This document shows, one piece after another, positions 36,812-48,494 of a stretch of DNA of 64,000 nt. Position 1 is the stretch's first letter. Every line of letters begins with the position of its first letter. This DNA comes from Bisporella sp. PMI_857 (taxonomy: Eukaryota; Ascomycota; Leotiomycetes; Helotiales; Helotiaceae), in the NCBI GenBank assembly GCA_021307315.1, contig JAJSPD010000008.1:124001-188000 (forward strand). The letters are read 5' to 3'. A model generated the notes under the pieces. The model searched no databases. It was not told the DNA's origin and saw only the letters and a list, made by a program, of their open reading frames with translations. The translations under genes were made by a program, and so were the position numbers.

Positions 36812-36946
36812 ACGACCTCCCCCCCCCCGAAACTAACCCTAACCATTGACTTTATTACTAGAAGTTGTACCTATTTTATAAAAGAAATCACATGACACTT
36901 GGCAAAATCGCAAGAAAACTGGAGAAAGACAAGGGGGGGGAGGTCG
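36812..36946. repeat. Inverted C/G tract
   Basis: A ten-base C run preceded by acgacct (36812-36828) is mirrored by an eight-base G run followed by aggtcgt (36933-36946), giving an imperfect inverted repeat of about 15 bp with a ~105-bp loop. The right arm runs straight into the first minisatellite unit. A short telomere-like stretch, ctaaccctaacc, lies in the loop next to the left arm. Confidence 0.7.
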
Positions 36947-37117
36947 TGTAGTAAAATAAAAAAGGTCGTGTAGTAAGAGGGAGGAGGTTGTGTAGTAAGA
37001 GGAGAAAGGTTGTGTAGTAAGATGAAGGAAGTCGTGTAGTAAAAGAGAGGAGGTTGTGTAGTAAAAGAAGAAAGGTCGTGTAGTAAGATGAGGGAGGTCA
37101 TGTAGTAAGAGGGCCAA
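36942..37117 (+). repeat. Minisatellite, eight 22-bp units
   Basis: Units start at 36942, 36964, 36986, 37008, 37030, 37052, 37074 and 37096, each exactly 22 bp. The core is ggtcgtgtagtaa or ggttgtgtagtaa followed by a purine-rich tail (for example gaggagaaa). The last unit fuses with the right copy of the flanking direct repeat. Because 22 is not a multiple of three, the long Leu/Tyr/Thr-rich antisense open frames over it are by-products of stop-free sequence. Confidence 0.95.
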
Positions 37118-37200
37118 GCAGCCAATAAAGGAGTTTTATCCTGATCCTTGAAAGCGACAACTATCGACGTGTATGAAATTACAACAAAGCTAAAATGGGA
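37111..37200 (+). repeat. Direct repeat, right copy (~90 bp)
   Basis: Right-hand copy of the 36711-36802 element. It differs by a few scattered substitutions (gagttttatc for gagtttgatc, gcgaca for gcaaca, ctatc for ctgtc) and two short gaps. Confidence 0.9.
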
Positions 37201-37529
37201 GGCTTCGGTGACAAATGTGGGTCAATCCAACAATTCGTTTCCAGGCCTGGAGTTGAGTCAAAATGGCATCTTACAGGCTTTACAAGTTACGGCTCGGCTG
37301 TCATCATTTAGTACGATTGCGAGAAACAATTTGAATCAACTAGAACGGTCTTGGATCATCTCATGGGTCTGACTGCTCTCGGCTAGGTATGGACAGGAAT
37401 CGTCTCTTCTCAGATAAGCAACGATAAGGAGCTGTCTCTGTTCGATAAACCTACGTCAAACCTTCCTTCGTGTTACCTTCTTTTTGTTGTATCTTTTTCA
37501 ATTCACTTATTCTTCACTTATTCTTCACA

Positions 37530-39157
37530 ATGGATGTGATTCCAGTACCTCTGACAGACCAACAGACTCCGGTCAACAATATTCGTACACGGACCTTTTT
37601 TGTTCTCGATGATCAGCTAGATGAGGCTATCCTCAAAAATGCCTTAGCTAGTTTGATCCGGGAGCACTGGCGGAAGCTCGGTGGCAGACTAGCCACTGGC
37701 AAGAATGGCCACTTGGAGTATCATGTCCCTCATACTTTCGGAGAGAATTACCTCTTATTCGACTGGACCTCTAAGGCGTATAATCATTCTATTGACAATA
37801 TTACCGATTTACCACGTGCTACACATCCAGAAGCTGGCATAACATTCCACCCGCATCTTGCCGCAGTCGAGAGTTGGTTCAGGCCAGCACACTGGCCGTA
37901 CGAGCGGAAGGATGAGCCCGCGGATGCACCGCTCCTCTATGTCCAGTTCTCCTCTTTCACAGATGCAACTGTGCTTGCAATCAGTGCGCCGCATGTGCTT
38001 GGTGATCAGTTTGGGCTTGGCAATATTCTAAAGGCATGGCTTGGTATGGTTAGAGGTGTGGCTCCCCCATCAATGATCGGCTACGATGATGATATCGTTT
38101 TCAACAATGGAAAGCTATACAATGAGTATTCGAAGAAGGAGAGAAAGAAGAAGGGGCGAATGAGGGTGAGACGGTGGGGGAGAGTATCCCTTTGTCATTT
38201 TGGGTTTCCTCCCGGAGATCATCTTGGAGAAACAGGAGGTCACACATACCGTATTCCTGCCTCATTCACTCTTGCAAGCATTGCGAGCACGTGTTGTGAG
38301 GGACCTGGCCGAAGAGAAAGGCGGAGATCCCGGGATAAGCGTGGGCGATATCATCACTGGTATCATGATGAAATTCGCACGTATGCACGTCAAGAAATCC
38401 AAAAGGCTCACACTCTCCCAAACAGTCAATCTCCGTGGCCGTATCCCGCAGCTCGAGAATCGCGACGCCTTCATTCACAATTCCCTTCATTATGCCACAT
38501 CACGTTTTTTAATGACATCCTCGACACCAATGGGCGAGATCGCGCTCCGTAATCGGCAAGCTATTATTCGGGCCACGGTTCCCAAAGAAATAGAGATTGG
38601 AATGGAGACTTGTAGGGAGATGGTGAGGAGGAAACAGCCCTTCATATATGCGAGGTGTTCGAATGGAGCTACAATATCTCGAATTGGAGCGCGGCGTGGA
38701 AGGGACTTGATTTCGGGGAGGCTGTGAAGGGAGAGAACAAAGGAAGGAACCCAAAGTTAAAGCTGCTACTTGGCGAGGGCAAGGCTTTGAATGGTCCGGA
38801 TCGATGTAAGTTGTGCCTTCATATCGCCATCGTTTCTAAGTACCAAACCTCTTCCAATGACTTTTTCAATCATATCACATGATGGCCAGCCTTTAGGGTG
38901 GGTGGGCTAGCTTGCGTATTGGGGAATAAAGACGCAGTCCCAATGTGTTGGGGGTTCTTTTGTATCAACCAGCTCGTTCGCTATTTTTACCGCATAATCT
39001 ACTCTCGTCAACGTACCACTAACCTTTTGCTTTAGTCAACGCCATGGTCCTGTGCAAGGCTGAAGAGGGGTACTGGTGTCGTTTCAGTGCCGCCGAAAAC
39101 AAAATGAAGCTGCTGGAGGAGTATGTGAAAGAAGATCCTATGCTAGAGAGACTTTGA
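37530..39157 (+). CDS. BAHD-like (transferase-family) acyltransferase, frame-broken
   Basis: BAHD-type enzymes move acyl groups from acyl-CoA to small molecules in the cytosol. Start at 37530 (MDVIPVPLTDQQTP); the N-terminal half has NNIRTRTFFVLDDQLDEAIL and LIREHWRKLGGRLATGKNGH. The catalytic HxxxD is H-V-L-G-D in LAISAPHVLGDQFGLGN, about residue 155. The second half includes HTVFLPHSLLQALRARV, IITGIMMKFARMHVKKSKRL and SQTVNLRGRIPQLENRDAF, then WSYNISNWSAAWKGLDFG, the usual position of the structural second motif. An unusually long 230-bp intron (38806-39035) separates the last exon, which ends VKEDPMLERL. About 466 residues. One-base changes lie near 38190 and 38655. The residue before GD matches the family; the substrate is unknown. 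Confidence 0.8.
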
Positions 39158-40508
39158 GTGCACGTCACCTGCCTACCAATCCTTCAATACTCCCTCTACA
39201 GCCCAGGAAAGAAAGCATTTTGATATCCTAGAAGCTGTCCCACTAGCAGTCATAGTTACAACGCTTTTACACGCATCCCACAGTACGGACGCAGTTTTCC
39301 TTTGTTAGCGAGAACACACATTACTATACAACATATTCTGGCGCTTCGTCGCGCTGCAAAAGAGAAGACATACATATATATAGATTACTTTTCCTAATTT
39401 TAGATCAAGGAAGAGTGTGACAGATATAATTTAAAAATGATCTTTACATAATGTTGGCAGTCAAGCTGTCTACGTGAATTATAACTTCTTGATGAAGACA
39501 ACCCAGGTCGTCTCGCCCTAAACACCAGCTATCGAATGAACCTCTCGGTTCAAATCTACTTTACCTCACCTATATCTTTCGTCGTCCAATATCCTCAACT
39601 CCCGGTCGAAGTTTGCGTTCTCTTTCCGAACTTGAGCATCAACTCTAACAGCAACAACTTGCTTTGACACTTTTAAAACTCGAGGCTTAAGATTAGTCAA
39701 GCATCAACTCGTAATCAAGATTTCCAGAATTGTTAGGATGCAAGTAGGGATTTTAAGACTATATATTTTGCGCTCTCACACTAATTGTAGTGCCAGAGAG
39801 ATTAGTGGTTGTGGCCAAGCAATTCCTGCAGCCTAAGGTGTCTATGCCGTACAGGTTGCAAGATCCCCACTGGCTTGGCTTTTTCAGGGTCTTGACACTG
39901 GATCAGGAGAGGATTGTACATCATGCAACGGAAACAAGGCACAGGAGTCAAAAATCAATTGATAATAATAATAATAATAAATGTCTTACTTATTAGTAGC
40001 GCCTGGTGGTGCTTCCAAAAAAGAAACTTGCATATTTGTATATAATTATCTTGGATTTACAAATTTGGTTTCACAACATCATTGCCTGCACCTCTCATTC
40101 CACACCAAATCAAAAAAAGAAAGGGTCCTGGTTTGACAATGTGGAAGGGTGACGTAGGAGGCTCCATCGCTTCCCACTGAAAGATCTACGCTCCGAGATC
40201 AACCAACCAGACCATCCACCACCAAGCATCATTATTCTAAATCTTTCATTCACTCGTCGTGCTCGCGCTGCCTGACCAGCCACAAAAAAGGGCTCTGTGC
40301 TACTAACCCCACGTCAAGAGAACGGGCCCCCATAGAGCTGAGAATTCCCCGAATTGACACGGCGAGCTCTGGGATAGACAGGCACCAATGCTAGACATCT
40401 CACATCTTCCTTCCGCTGCAGACCTGAACCTCTCATACTTACGACATCAATACACTTCCCCGGGCGGCCCGCAAATCTGGCTACCTCCAATCCGTCCAGG
40501 AGGGAGGG
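39158..40508. other. Intergenic upstream of the histidine kinase
   Basis: About 1.35 kb with a short ATA/AAT trinucleotide run at about 39962-39980 and a CA-rich leader before the kinase. No gene is supported. It probably carries the kinase promoter and a long 5' leader. Confidence 0.45.
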
Positions 40509-43500
40509 ATGGCACCAATTGCGTCAACACTTCTGTCGCATCAGAATGGCGTGTCTGATGCTGCCAGAGCCAGGGAGTTGTACAAGTACGTGCAGCCGGG
40601 CCGTCCTAATCTTTGGTGATAAGAGGTTTATGCAATATGCGGTAGTAGGGCTAATGTGATTGTAACCTTAGATATTACCAGCCGGTGTCTGAGGTAAATC
40701 AAGACGAGTGCTTCCCAGAGCCCGCAGTGGCACCTACTCTCGCAGATGTCCTTTCGTCGCCTTCTCCTAATCCGACCGGTCCCAATGTTGACTCAAGCGT
40801 CACCTCGTCCAAAATATCCTCCCCGGATACTGCCCTGACAGCATTCTGTCAGCTGGTGACATGGAGAACTGGAGCGCAAAGAGCTATGATAAGGCAGGTA
40901 TAACGTAACCGCCTTACGCAAAGCAGTATACTGACATTTAGTGATCAAACAGTGTTATAGACTCGGCCACGCAATACTTCATCGCGGAAAGCACAAAGAC
41001 CCTTGATCTGGTCGATAATACTAAACATTCTCCAGGAGACGAGTTGTGGATGGGCTGTGGATCAGTCACTAAGGCTGGCAGACTTTGTGAAAGGTGTGAA
41101 ACCTTCTGATGCAGGTTACCACATAGCTAATTGTCAGCAGGACCATAGCTGTAGAGCCCACGAGCAATGGAGATTACCCATCGTTCGTTGTCACAGACTT
41201 GAGCATGGACGAGCGTTTTGATCAACTACCATTTGTCTCCGGTCCTCCCTTCCTCAGACTATATGCCGGTGTCCCACTGATAACTAAACGCGGTATTCCA
41301 ATTGGAAGTCTGTTCATCGTCGATAACCGACTCTGGCATGATGGCGTGTCCAGACATGATATTAACTTTATGGGAACAATGGCAAGGACGATCATGAAGC
41401 ACTTGGAGATGACTCGCGAGGTTGAGGAGCATCGTCGGGGCATGAAGATGAGTCGTGGATTGGCATCGTTTGTGGAAGGGCGCTCACAACTTGCTGAGGC
41501 AGATGTGGACGCTGAAGATGGCGGAGAAGGAGCGACTATTGTTGGCCAGTTTGAAACAGAATCTGGCATTCATCGGTCGAAGTCAGTGAAGTCTTCTGCC
41601 AGCCACACACGCTCGAAGCCTGCGTCTGTATCGAGTATTGAGCGGAAGGAGAAAGAGTATTCGGCCTCCCTTTTCAAGACGGAGCAGGCCATATTATCCC
41701 CAAACGACCTATCGCCTCACGCGGAGGTTCCGCATGTACGGCCACCATTGGAATCCGAGTCTCAGCAGCAGTCGTTTGGTACCAGTGCCAGTGTCGCTTC
41801 GCCTCCAATCGACCGGCTTGAGAATGTTATAACTCCTGACGACATCTCTGAGGCCTCTACTATGAAGATTCTGTTCTCAAGGGCATCGAATCTTATCAGA
41901 GAGGCTTTTGAGGTTGATGGTGGCGCTGTATTTTATGATGGACAGAGAGGATTCAATGACTTACAGCAGAAACCGGCCACGACAAATATTCTTCCTCACG
42001 ATGACAGCCAGCCCACAAGCGGAGACGATCTTGCATCTTCTGGCGAGATTTATTCAGAACAAGAAGATACAAGCCCGAGAATATCTACCGAACCTAAATC
42101 AGACTCCCCTAGCCTTGGAGAAGGGATGTTTTCACGGTCCTCAACAGAATCCAAAAAGGCGGTGGAAATCCTTGGTTTTTCAACTGCACAAGCATCGTCA
42201 ATACATGGCGACGAATATCCAGGGCCGCATGCCTTTGTGCCATTTGATGAAAAGGCGTTACATACACTGCTTTCTCGATACCCTCGAGGGAAACTATGGA
42301 CTTTTGACTCAGATGGCGCTGTTGCCTCTTCATCGGACGAGGATAGTAAACGGAAAAAAAGAGTACTTTTACAACAGTCGAGAGACTTGCTGAGACGACA
42401 AAAGAGAAGCGCCAGAGCAAAGTCTGACGCCAAATTTTTAGCGAGGCACTTCCCAGGTGTTCGCCAGTTGTTGTTCGTTCCACTCTGGGATGCAGGACGG
42501 TCGCGATGGCTTAGTGGATGCTGTGTATGGTCAACAGAACCAACTCGGATATTGTCTAAGCAGAGTGAATTATCGTTCTTGAGCGCGTTCGGCAATTCGG
42601 TAATGGCTGAGTGCTCTCGGATCGACACAGAGATTGCTGATCAAAAGAAAGGCGACTTTATCGGTTCTATTTCCCATGAATTGAGGTCGCCGTTACATGG
42701 TATACTAGCAAGTGCAGAGTTTTTGGATGATGAGAATCTTACGGGCTTCGAGAGAGGTTTGGTCGAGACGATTGATAGCTGTGGACGGACTTTGCTTGAT
42801 ACGATTGTAAGTCGTAAACTCCTGCATCGGTTCCTCTAGATATAATGCTTGCGCATAGGACTATATAGCTTTCAGTCGTTGGCTAGGCTTGTTCTTCATT
42901 TTCGGGTACACAGCTGTCGAACACTAACATTATTTCAGAACCATATCCTTGACTTCTCGAAAATAAATCATTTTGAGAAGAACTGGCGAAGGACCAGGCG
43001 TGGTGGACATAGGCCGGTTCCACGTTCTACCAATAGTGCTTTGGCTCTTCGACAGTCGGATTTGCCTATGATCAACCTCTTCGCAGATGTTGATATTTCC
43101 ACGGTCTGCGAAGAAGTCGTCGAGAGTGTGTTCGCAGGTCATGTCTTCCAAAATTACTGCTCAGACTTTCGACATTGTACCTACTGCGCGTGGAAAGATG
43201 GCCTCCTCGAGAAATTTTGTGACAGCAAGTTCGCTGGCTGCAGAGCATGCGAAACATCCTGATGTTGCTGTCATCCTTGATGTGGATGTGCAGAACTATC
43301 ACTTTACGACACAGCCCGGTGCTTTTCGTCGAGTTATCATGAATTTGTTAGGGAACGCTTTGAAATACACTTCACATGGCTATGTGCGAGTCACCCTGGA
43401 GGTAGCTGAGATTGATGATTTACAAACGCCAGGAACTGGTGATGCCGTGCCACGCTCTATGGTCACTTTGTCCGTGATCGATACCGGGAAGGGCATATCT

Positions 43501-45200
43501 AGTGACTTCCTTCGATCGAAGCTGTTCACACCGTTTGCCCAAGAGAACTCTCTGTCAAGCGGTACTGGATTGGGTCTGTCAATAGTGCGGAGTATTGTCA
43601 ATCTTCTGGAAGGTGAAATTACGATTGATAGTGAGGTCGGTCGTGGCACACGTAAGGTCTTAGCCACTATGTTACCCATATAGATACTGATGATTTTTAC
43701 AGAAGTCAGGGTGGCACTGCCGCTTCTAAGAGATATGCCAAAGCACCCAGACTCATCATCGAGTACCCCTGGCAGGTCAGTCTCCTCAGGCACGCGGGAT
43801 GTCGATGAATCAATCGATAAATTACGCAACCAAATAATTGGGAAGAGGGTGGCCCTGTTCGGGTTTGATTTGGATACACCGGATGCGATTGTACAACAGT
43901 CATCTCAAATTTTGAAAGAGTCTGTTACAAAATTCTTAGTAAATTGGTATGGCCTTCAAGTTGTCCCTCTTAGTCACAAGACTAGCATAATTGTTGCAAA
44001 CGAAGCGAATCCAGCCAACATCACGGCTGCTTCTACAGAATCAAAGCAAACGACTTATAATCTTGGTACTCTGCTCTCACTCATCTCGATTTGATCGAAG
44101 TATGTCAGAATCGGAAACGAAACGAAATGTTGGCTTTGTTGCAAAACCAGTCGGGCCATTGAAGCTCGCACGAGCATTGCTTCAGTGCCTTGATGGTGAG
44201 CCGCCTCTCGCAACACCTGGCTTGCTTGAACCAACATCGGCAACAGGTGAAAGCAGCAATCTTAGTAATGTTTTCGAAGAACTTTCCTTGTCGCCACAGG
44301 CGGCGAGGTTCTAGACAACAGTCGAATGGCCGCGGATAGTGAGAACGCCCGCAAGGCCATTGAAAGTCCGACTCCAAATGCAATCGTTGAAAAGAGCAAG
44401 GAATTCCCGTTTCCAATAGCTGACCGACCTCAACTGCATAGCCAACCTCCATGCCCGCTGACATGGAGGCTCTGGCGCCACGGCGAAATCCGGGACAAAC
44501 CAACCTCCGTCAGCAATGCTGGCAGATATGGAGAAGAATTAGGCCAAACGCCATTCCTACCCTTTCAGCCCATCCGCTTCTTCCACCACAGCCAAAGCCA
44601 GAACTTCATTCTCCACGCCTCCTCCTAGTTGATGACAACAAAATCAATCTTACCCTCCTGCGGACATACATGCGCAAGCGCAAATACGATACCGTCGATG
44701 AAGCGGAGAATGGCCTTGAAGCTGTGACGAAATTTGCAGAGCTTAGGGAGGGGTATGACATTATATTCATGGACATTAGCATGCCCGTGCTGGATGGCTT
44801 CGGCGCCACACGGCAGATCCGCGCCATTGAGAGAGCGCGAGCTAAAGCTATATCCTCTACGCAGCAATCTAGCGTTACTGCCAATCAAACGACACCCAGA
44901 AAGCGCGGATCAATCTCAGAGAGCAGTTCTGGCTCTACCTCTGGCATAGAAAGTGCTTCGACACTTGCGATAGCAGTTGATGAGAATAAAAAGCTAACCA
45001 TGGAAGGAGGAAAGGCACCAGCATTAGTGATTGCGCTTACGGGGCTGGCGAGCAGTAGAGATCAAAATGAAGCGTTCACAAGCGGGATTGATCTCTTCTT
45101 GACGAAGCCGGTGGCATTTAAGGAGGTGGGAAAGCTACTGGATAATTGGGAGGCGAATCGGGAGAGAGATGCTAGGGCTGAAGGGGGTGTAGAAACATAA
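40509..45200 (+). CDS. GAF-domain hybrid histidine kinase / response regulator
   Basis: A cytosolic fungal hybrid kinase that autophosphorylates on His and passes phosphate to its own receiver and then the phosphorelay. Introns are 40586-40671, 40894-40952 (GC donor), 41094-41140, 42807-42938 and 43652-43702; about 1,430 residues. A GAF-type sensor (about residues 80-220: FCQLVTWRTGAQRAMI, YFIAESTKTLDL, LRLYAGVPLITKRGIPIGSL) is followed by a long Ser-rich linker. The H-box is DFIGSISHELRSPLHGILAS (His about residue 658). The ATPase domain has an N-box (RRVIMNLLGNALKYTSHG), DTGKGIS and GTGLGLSIV. The receiver has VDDN, the phospho-acceptor in IIFMDISMPVLDGFGA, the Thr in VIALTGLASS and the Lys in LTKPV. 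Frame changes occur near 43152 (A run), 44065, 44300 and 44450. Sensing ligand unknown. Confidence 0.93.
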
Positions 45201-47056
45201 GGAGGTGGAAGTCTTACATCTTGAGTCTCAATACAACGATGTGATCAAGAGAGAAAGTTCAGGACGACAGTATTCTAAAGGGAAGCGATATCAGTACAAT
45301 GGGGTCATTAAAGATGACAGAAGCTGCGGATGAAGTAGATACTTCTTGGTGTGGGGCAGGATTCAGCTAAGGTTTTGAGTATGGTTTCAGAAAAAGACAA
45401 ATGGCTGAACAAATGATGAAAAGCATCATTTTACAAGAAGCGAGAGCTTTCAAGGCATTGGCGTTTTGGGACAGTATGCTGGCTAGGCTGGGCTGGGCTG
45501 GCATATTTATTATGACATGCATAGATGAAGACTTTCCCTTAGATACTACGAGCGCCGAAGAAGAGTATATACCCATGGACAGAGAGCGCTCGTGGTTATT
45601 AGGTCTGAGCTACGATATTAGCGGGTATCCTTTCGTGATTTCATGCGAGATAGAAGGGTATGAGATGAGAAAGGTCGATTGACGGTGTCCATACAGGTAA
45701 TGTTAATGAAACAATATCAAAGAATCTTCGAAATGTGGACGAGGACCTTGGGGGGATGAAAAGCGTTTGATTAGAAATAGCGTTTCTTCATCCCAATCTC
45801 GAATAATTCGTAGATTGGCGGATTCGCTTAGCTCAGGGTTATCACGTGGTAAATATTCATGATGCTATCCCAGCGCTTTTCCCATGCCACCATGCTATTC
45901 TCCGATCTTCTCCGTCAGGGCGTTCATATGCCGCGCCCACTCTGGATGTGCGATACACCGCGTGGACTGCAACGCCCACGTCGTACCTACCTAACGTCCG
46001 AAGACGCGCAAGCAATAGACGCATCCGTCAGCTCCTCCTGAACCTGAAGCTTCAAGCTCGCGGCGTCCTCGTCCAGATCTCAAGAAAGAGCCACGACGCT
46101 GATGCTTCCTATCTGTAAGCGTATTCCTCCTCCTCCCTCCCCCCTTTTTCTTCTTCACCGTCAAAGTCCTGCTTCCCGCCCAGCCTTCTTCCGCATTTCG
46201 ATATCCCCCTTGACGCTGATATTTCGGCCCGAGGCGGATACCCTTGCTTAGGCTCTAAAAGCGGATTTCCCTTCCTTATCCTTGCGGAGGATATCGTTAG
46301 CGTTACCGTGGCCGTGATGGCTCGGGTATCTGGGCAGCTATGGAGGGAGGGAAAGGCGTCTCGCCATTTCGAGATGCGGCCACGGGATCAAAGCTTGTTC
46401 GCTTGCTCATCTCGGATCGGAACAAGAGTAGATCTAAATATTTGCTCCATGATTCTTCGTTGATTACGCAAGTGCTCTTCGGTGCGTTAGAGGATTTGAC
46501 GTACCACGAAGGAAGGAGTGAGCGGGGGAAAGTGGAAGGAGTCGGAGGTAGTAGTGACTATGCTATTTCGGGTATCAATGTGGCCGCTGTTGACTAGACC
46601 ACAATGCGAGAGGCTTGGAAGTCTTTGAATTGCTGTAGTGGAATGTCTCCTCATGGGTGATTCCAAAAATCGGATGAGTTTGCCAACTAATGTTTTGAAG
46701 CCAGTTCCATGCAACAGGAATCCTCCTAGAAATGGATATTGAGGGCTGTATTGTATCAAACTAACAAAAAGGTTGCCGAAGCTATATTGAACCTTTAATT
46801 CGTGAAGACTTCGATTGCACTTGCTCTCGCAATGCCGCGACTACCGTATGCAAAACTCCAGTAACAAACCAGAAAACATTATACATAGAATCCCTAGTGG
46901 CTTGAGTATTATTATAACGCCCTATTAATACATAAACCACGCCCGCTCCCTGACCTCCCTCTTGGTTGACGCGAAAGCGTTGTTGGGAAGACATTTTGAC
47001 ACCCATCTTAATCCCTTTTGTTCCCTCTATAAAACATGCATCAGCTGTGACAAATG
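45201..47056. other. Intergenic, no confident gene
   Basis: A plus-strand stretch at 45859-46110 reads in part like the N-terminal region of an ER syntaxin (PRRTYLTSEDAQAIDASVSS) but breaks after about 60 codons; see findings. The GC-richer part around 46000-46400 has no other supported frame. No RNA gene seen. Confidence 0.35.
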
Positions 47057-48128
47057 TTATACTGCTGCATACCCTCCTCTGCTCCCAGGACCTTGCACGG
47101 TATTCACAACCCGTCGTACCCAGTCCTTGAAAAGATATGGCACATCCCGGATAGTATCACCGTGAGGTAATAAATCCCAACCTCTAGCGCCATATCGATT
47201 GTAGTTAAGCCACGAGCCAAAAATGAGGTAGGTCGCTGTCGACAAGAATGCACTTTTGGAATTCAGTTAGTAATTCAGAATCACGATGGGTGGGGAAAGC
47301 ATACACAATTATGAACCAGGTGAAGAATCCCCAGTGTTGGCCATTTTCTTGATCTTGCTCCTTCTTGGAATCCTCACAAGCATACTGCGTCCGCCAGTTT
47401 AGGCGGAGAACATCCAGGTCATCTCCGAGTGCATATCCCACAAATTGTAGACTTGGTGTCGTCTTATCGTCAGCCGCTGCCTCCTCCCTTTTGTCTTTCG
47501 CCTCATCATACTGATCTTCTGGGCTAGGTAGGTTTTCCAACCCAGTTCTCTCTTTGTCACAGATAAATTCAATAATGGCTTTCTGCGGTCGTTTTTTCCC
47601 GTTCTCGGTCTTGAAACCACCATGGATCTCAACCCTCAGCCCTTCCTTATCGATGTCTGCGTTTGCTTTTGAGGCCTTCAGACGTTCCCATTTCGCATCC
47701 AAAGCTCCACCCCCTCTATCTGCCAGTTCGCCTGCAATCGGTACAACCTCTTCGATAATGTCTTGCTCTTTGGTTATCGCTCGGGTGATCGCGCAGACTG
47801 TGTTTATGATTAGCAAAAAAGATAAGCTGGGTTACGAACGGTGTGCTCACGCCGGGTTCCGTTCGGACATTGCCTATCCGATGGCACATTCTTTACCTTG
47901 CCTAACGGTCGGCAGATATCGATCGTGTATGTTGTGTTTGTAGAAGATATTCCACCATGGTCAACGTTATGGACAACAGAGCGTGCTCCACCCAGTTTGC
48001 TTAGGTCGAAGCCAATATTATCCTTCCGCAAATGAGCGCAGTCTAAGCTTCCGCTAGCAGCTGCAAGGAATGGAAGAAGAAAGGTAGAGAGAACCCGTGG
48101 CCTGAGCCGAAGTGCTAGATATCCGCAT
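47057..48128 (-). CDS. ATG27: Autophagy protein Atg27 (type I membrane, MRH domain)
   Basis: Atg27 cycles between Golgi, vacuole and Atg9 vesicles and supports autophagosome formation. Start at 48128 gives MRISSTSAQA; a frame change near 48100 then gives the signal-peptide core PRVLSTFLLPFLAAASGSLDC, so the long upstream open frame to 48418 is not used. The lumenal MRH-type domain has CAHLRKDNIGFDLSKLGG, NTTYTIDICRPLGK and KRPQKAIIEFICDKE, split by an intron at 47798-47850 (GTR-LCAITR). A membrane helix (GFFTWFIIIAFLSTATYLIF) spans a second intron around 47256-47305 that has a perfect TACTAAC branch site, but one extra T sits after the acceptor. The tail GSWLNYNRYGARGWDLLPHG ends GGYAAV, as in the family. 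Assignment is firm. Confidence 0.9.
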
Positions 48129-48494
48129 AGTGAGATATGTGGTGCAAGGAAAGGGGGAAGTAGCGGTTGTAAATTGAGGTAAAGTACAAGATGAGAATTA
48201 GGCGGCAGACTGGAAAAGAAATAAAAAGTAGACTGGGCCGTTTCAATAAGATATTGTACAGCTGGAGGAAGATAATATAATGAAAGCTGTACTACTCGGC
48301 TGACTGAGTTTAGAATGAGAATGACGCGAAAACAAGCTTCCTGCCTGACGATTTTCCAGGCGGCAAGGCCCACCAAGGGTATAAACACGTGACAATAATG
48401 TAGCCCCACCCTGATCATGATTAATTACAAAGCTTGTTTTTCTTATATAATTTGTTACCAGTTAAAGTGCTATGAATTTTAGCAATGATTTTCA

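Noticed and set aside
36839..37125. Antisense open frames of 84-92 codons rich in Leu, Tyr and Thr across the minisatellite
   Set aside because: The repeat unit is 22 bp, so the peptide repeat changes frame every unit; the openness comes from stop-free repeat sequence, with no start context or family match.
43652..43702. Frame break in the kinase after the ATPase domain
   Set aside because: A clean 51-bp GT-AG intron explains it and yields GRGTQVRVALPLL.
45401..45682. Plus-strand open frame of 93 codons after the kinase
   Set aside because: No homology or start context; it overlaps an equally open antisense frame.
45820..45870. tRNA-like segment containing gcttagctcagggttatc
   Set aside because: The D-arm-like bases are not followed by an anticodon arm or a T-arm that could pair.
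48129..48418. N-terminal extension of ATG27 to the upstream ATG
   Set aside because: Atg27 needs a signal peptide at its N-terminus; the extension would bury it more than 100 residues in.
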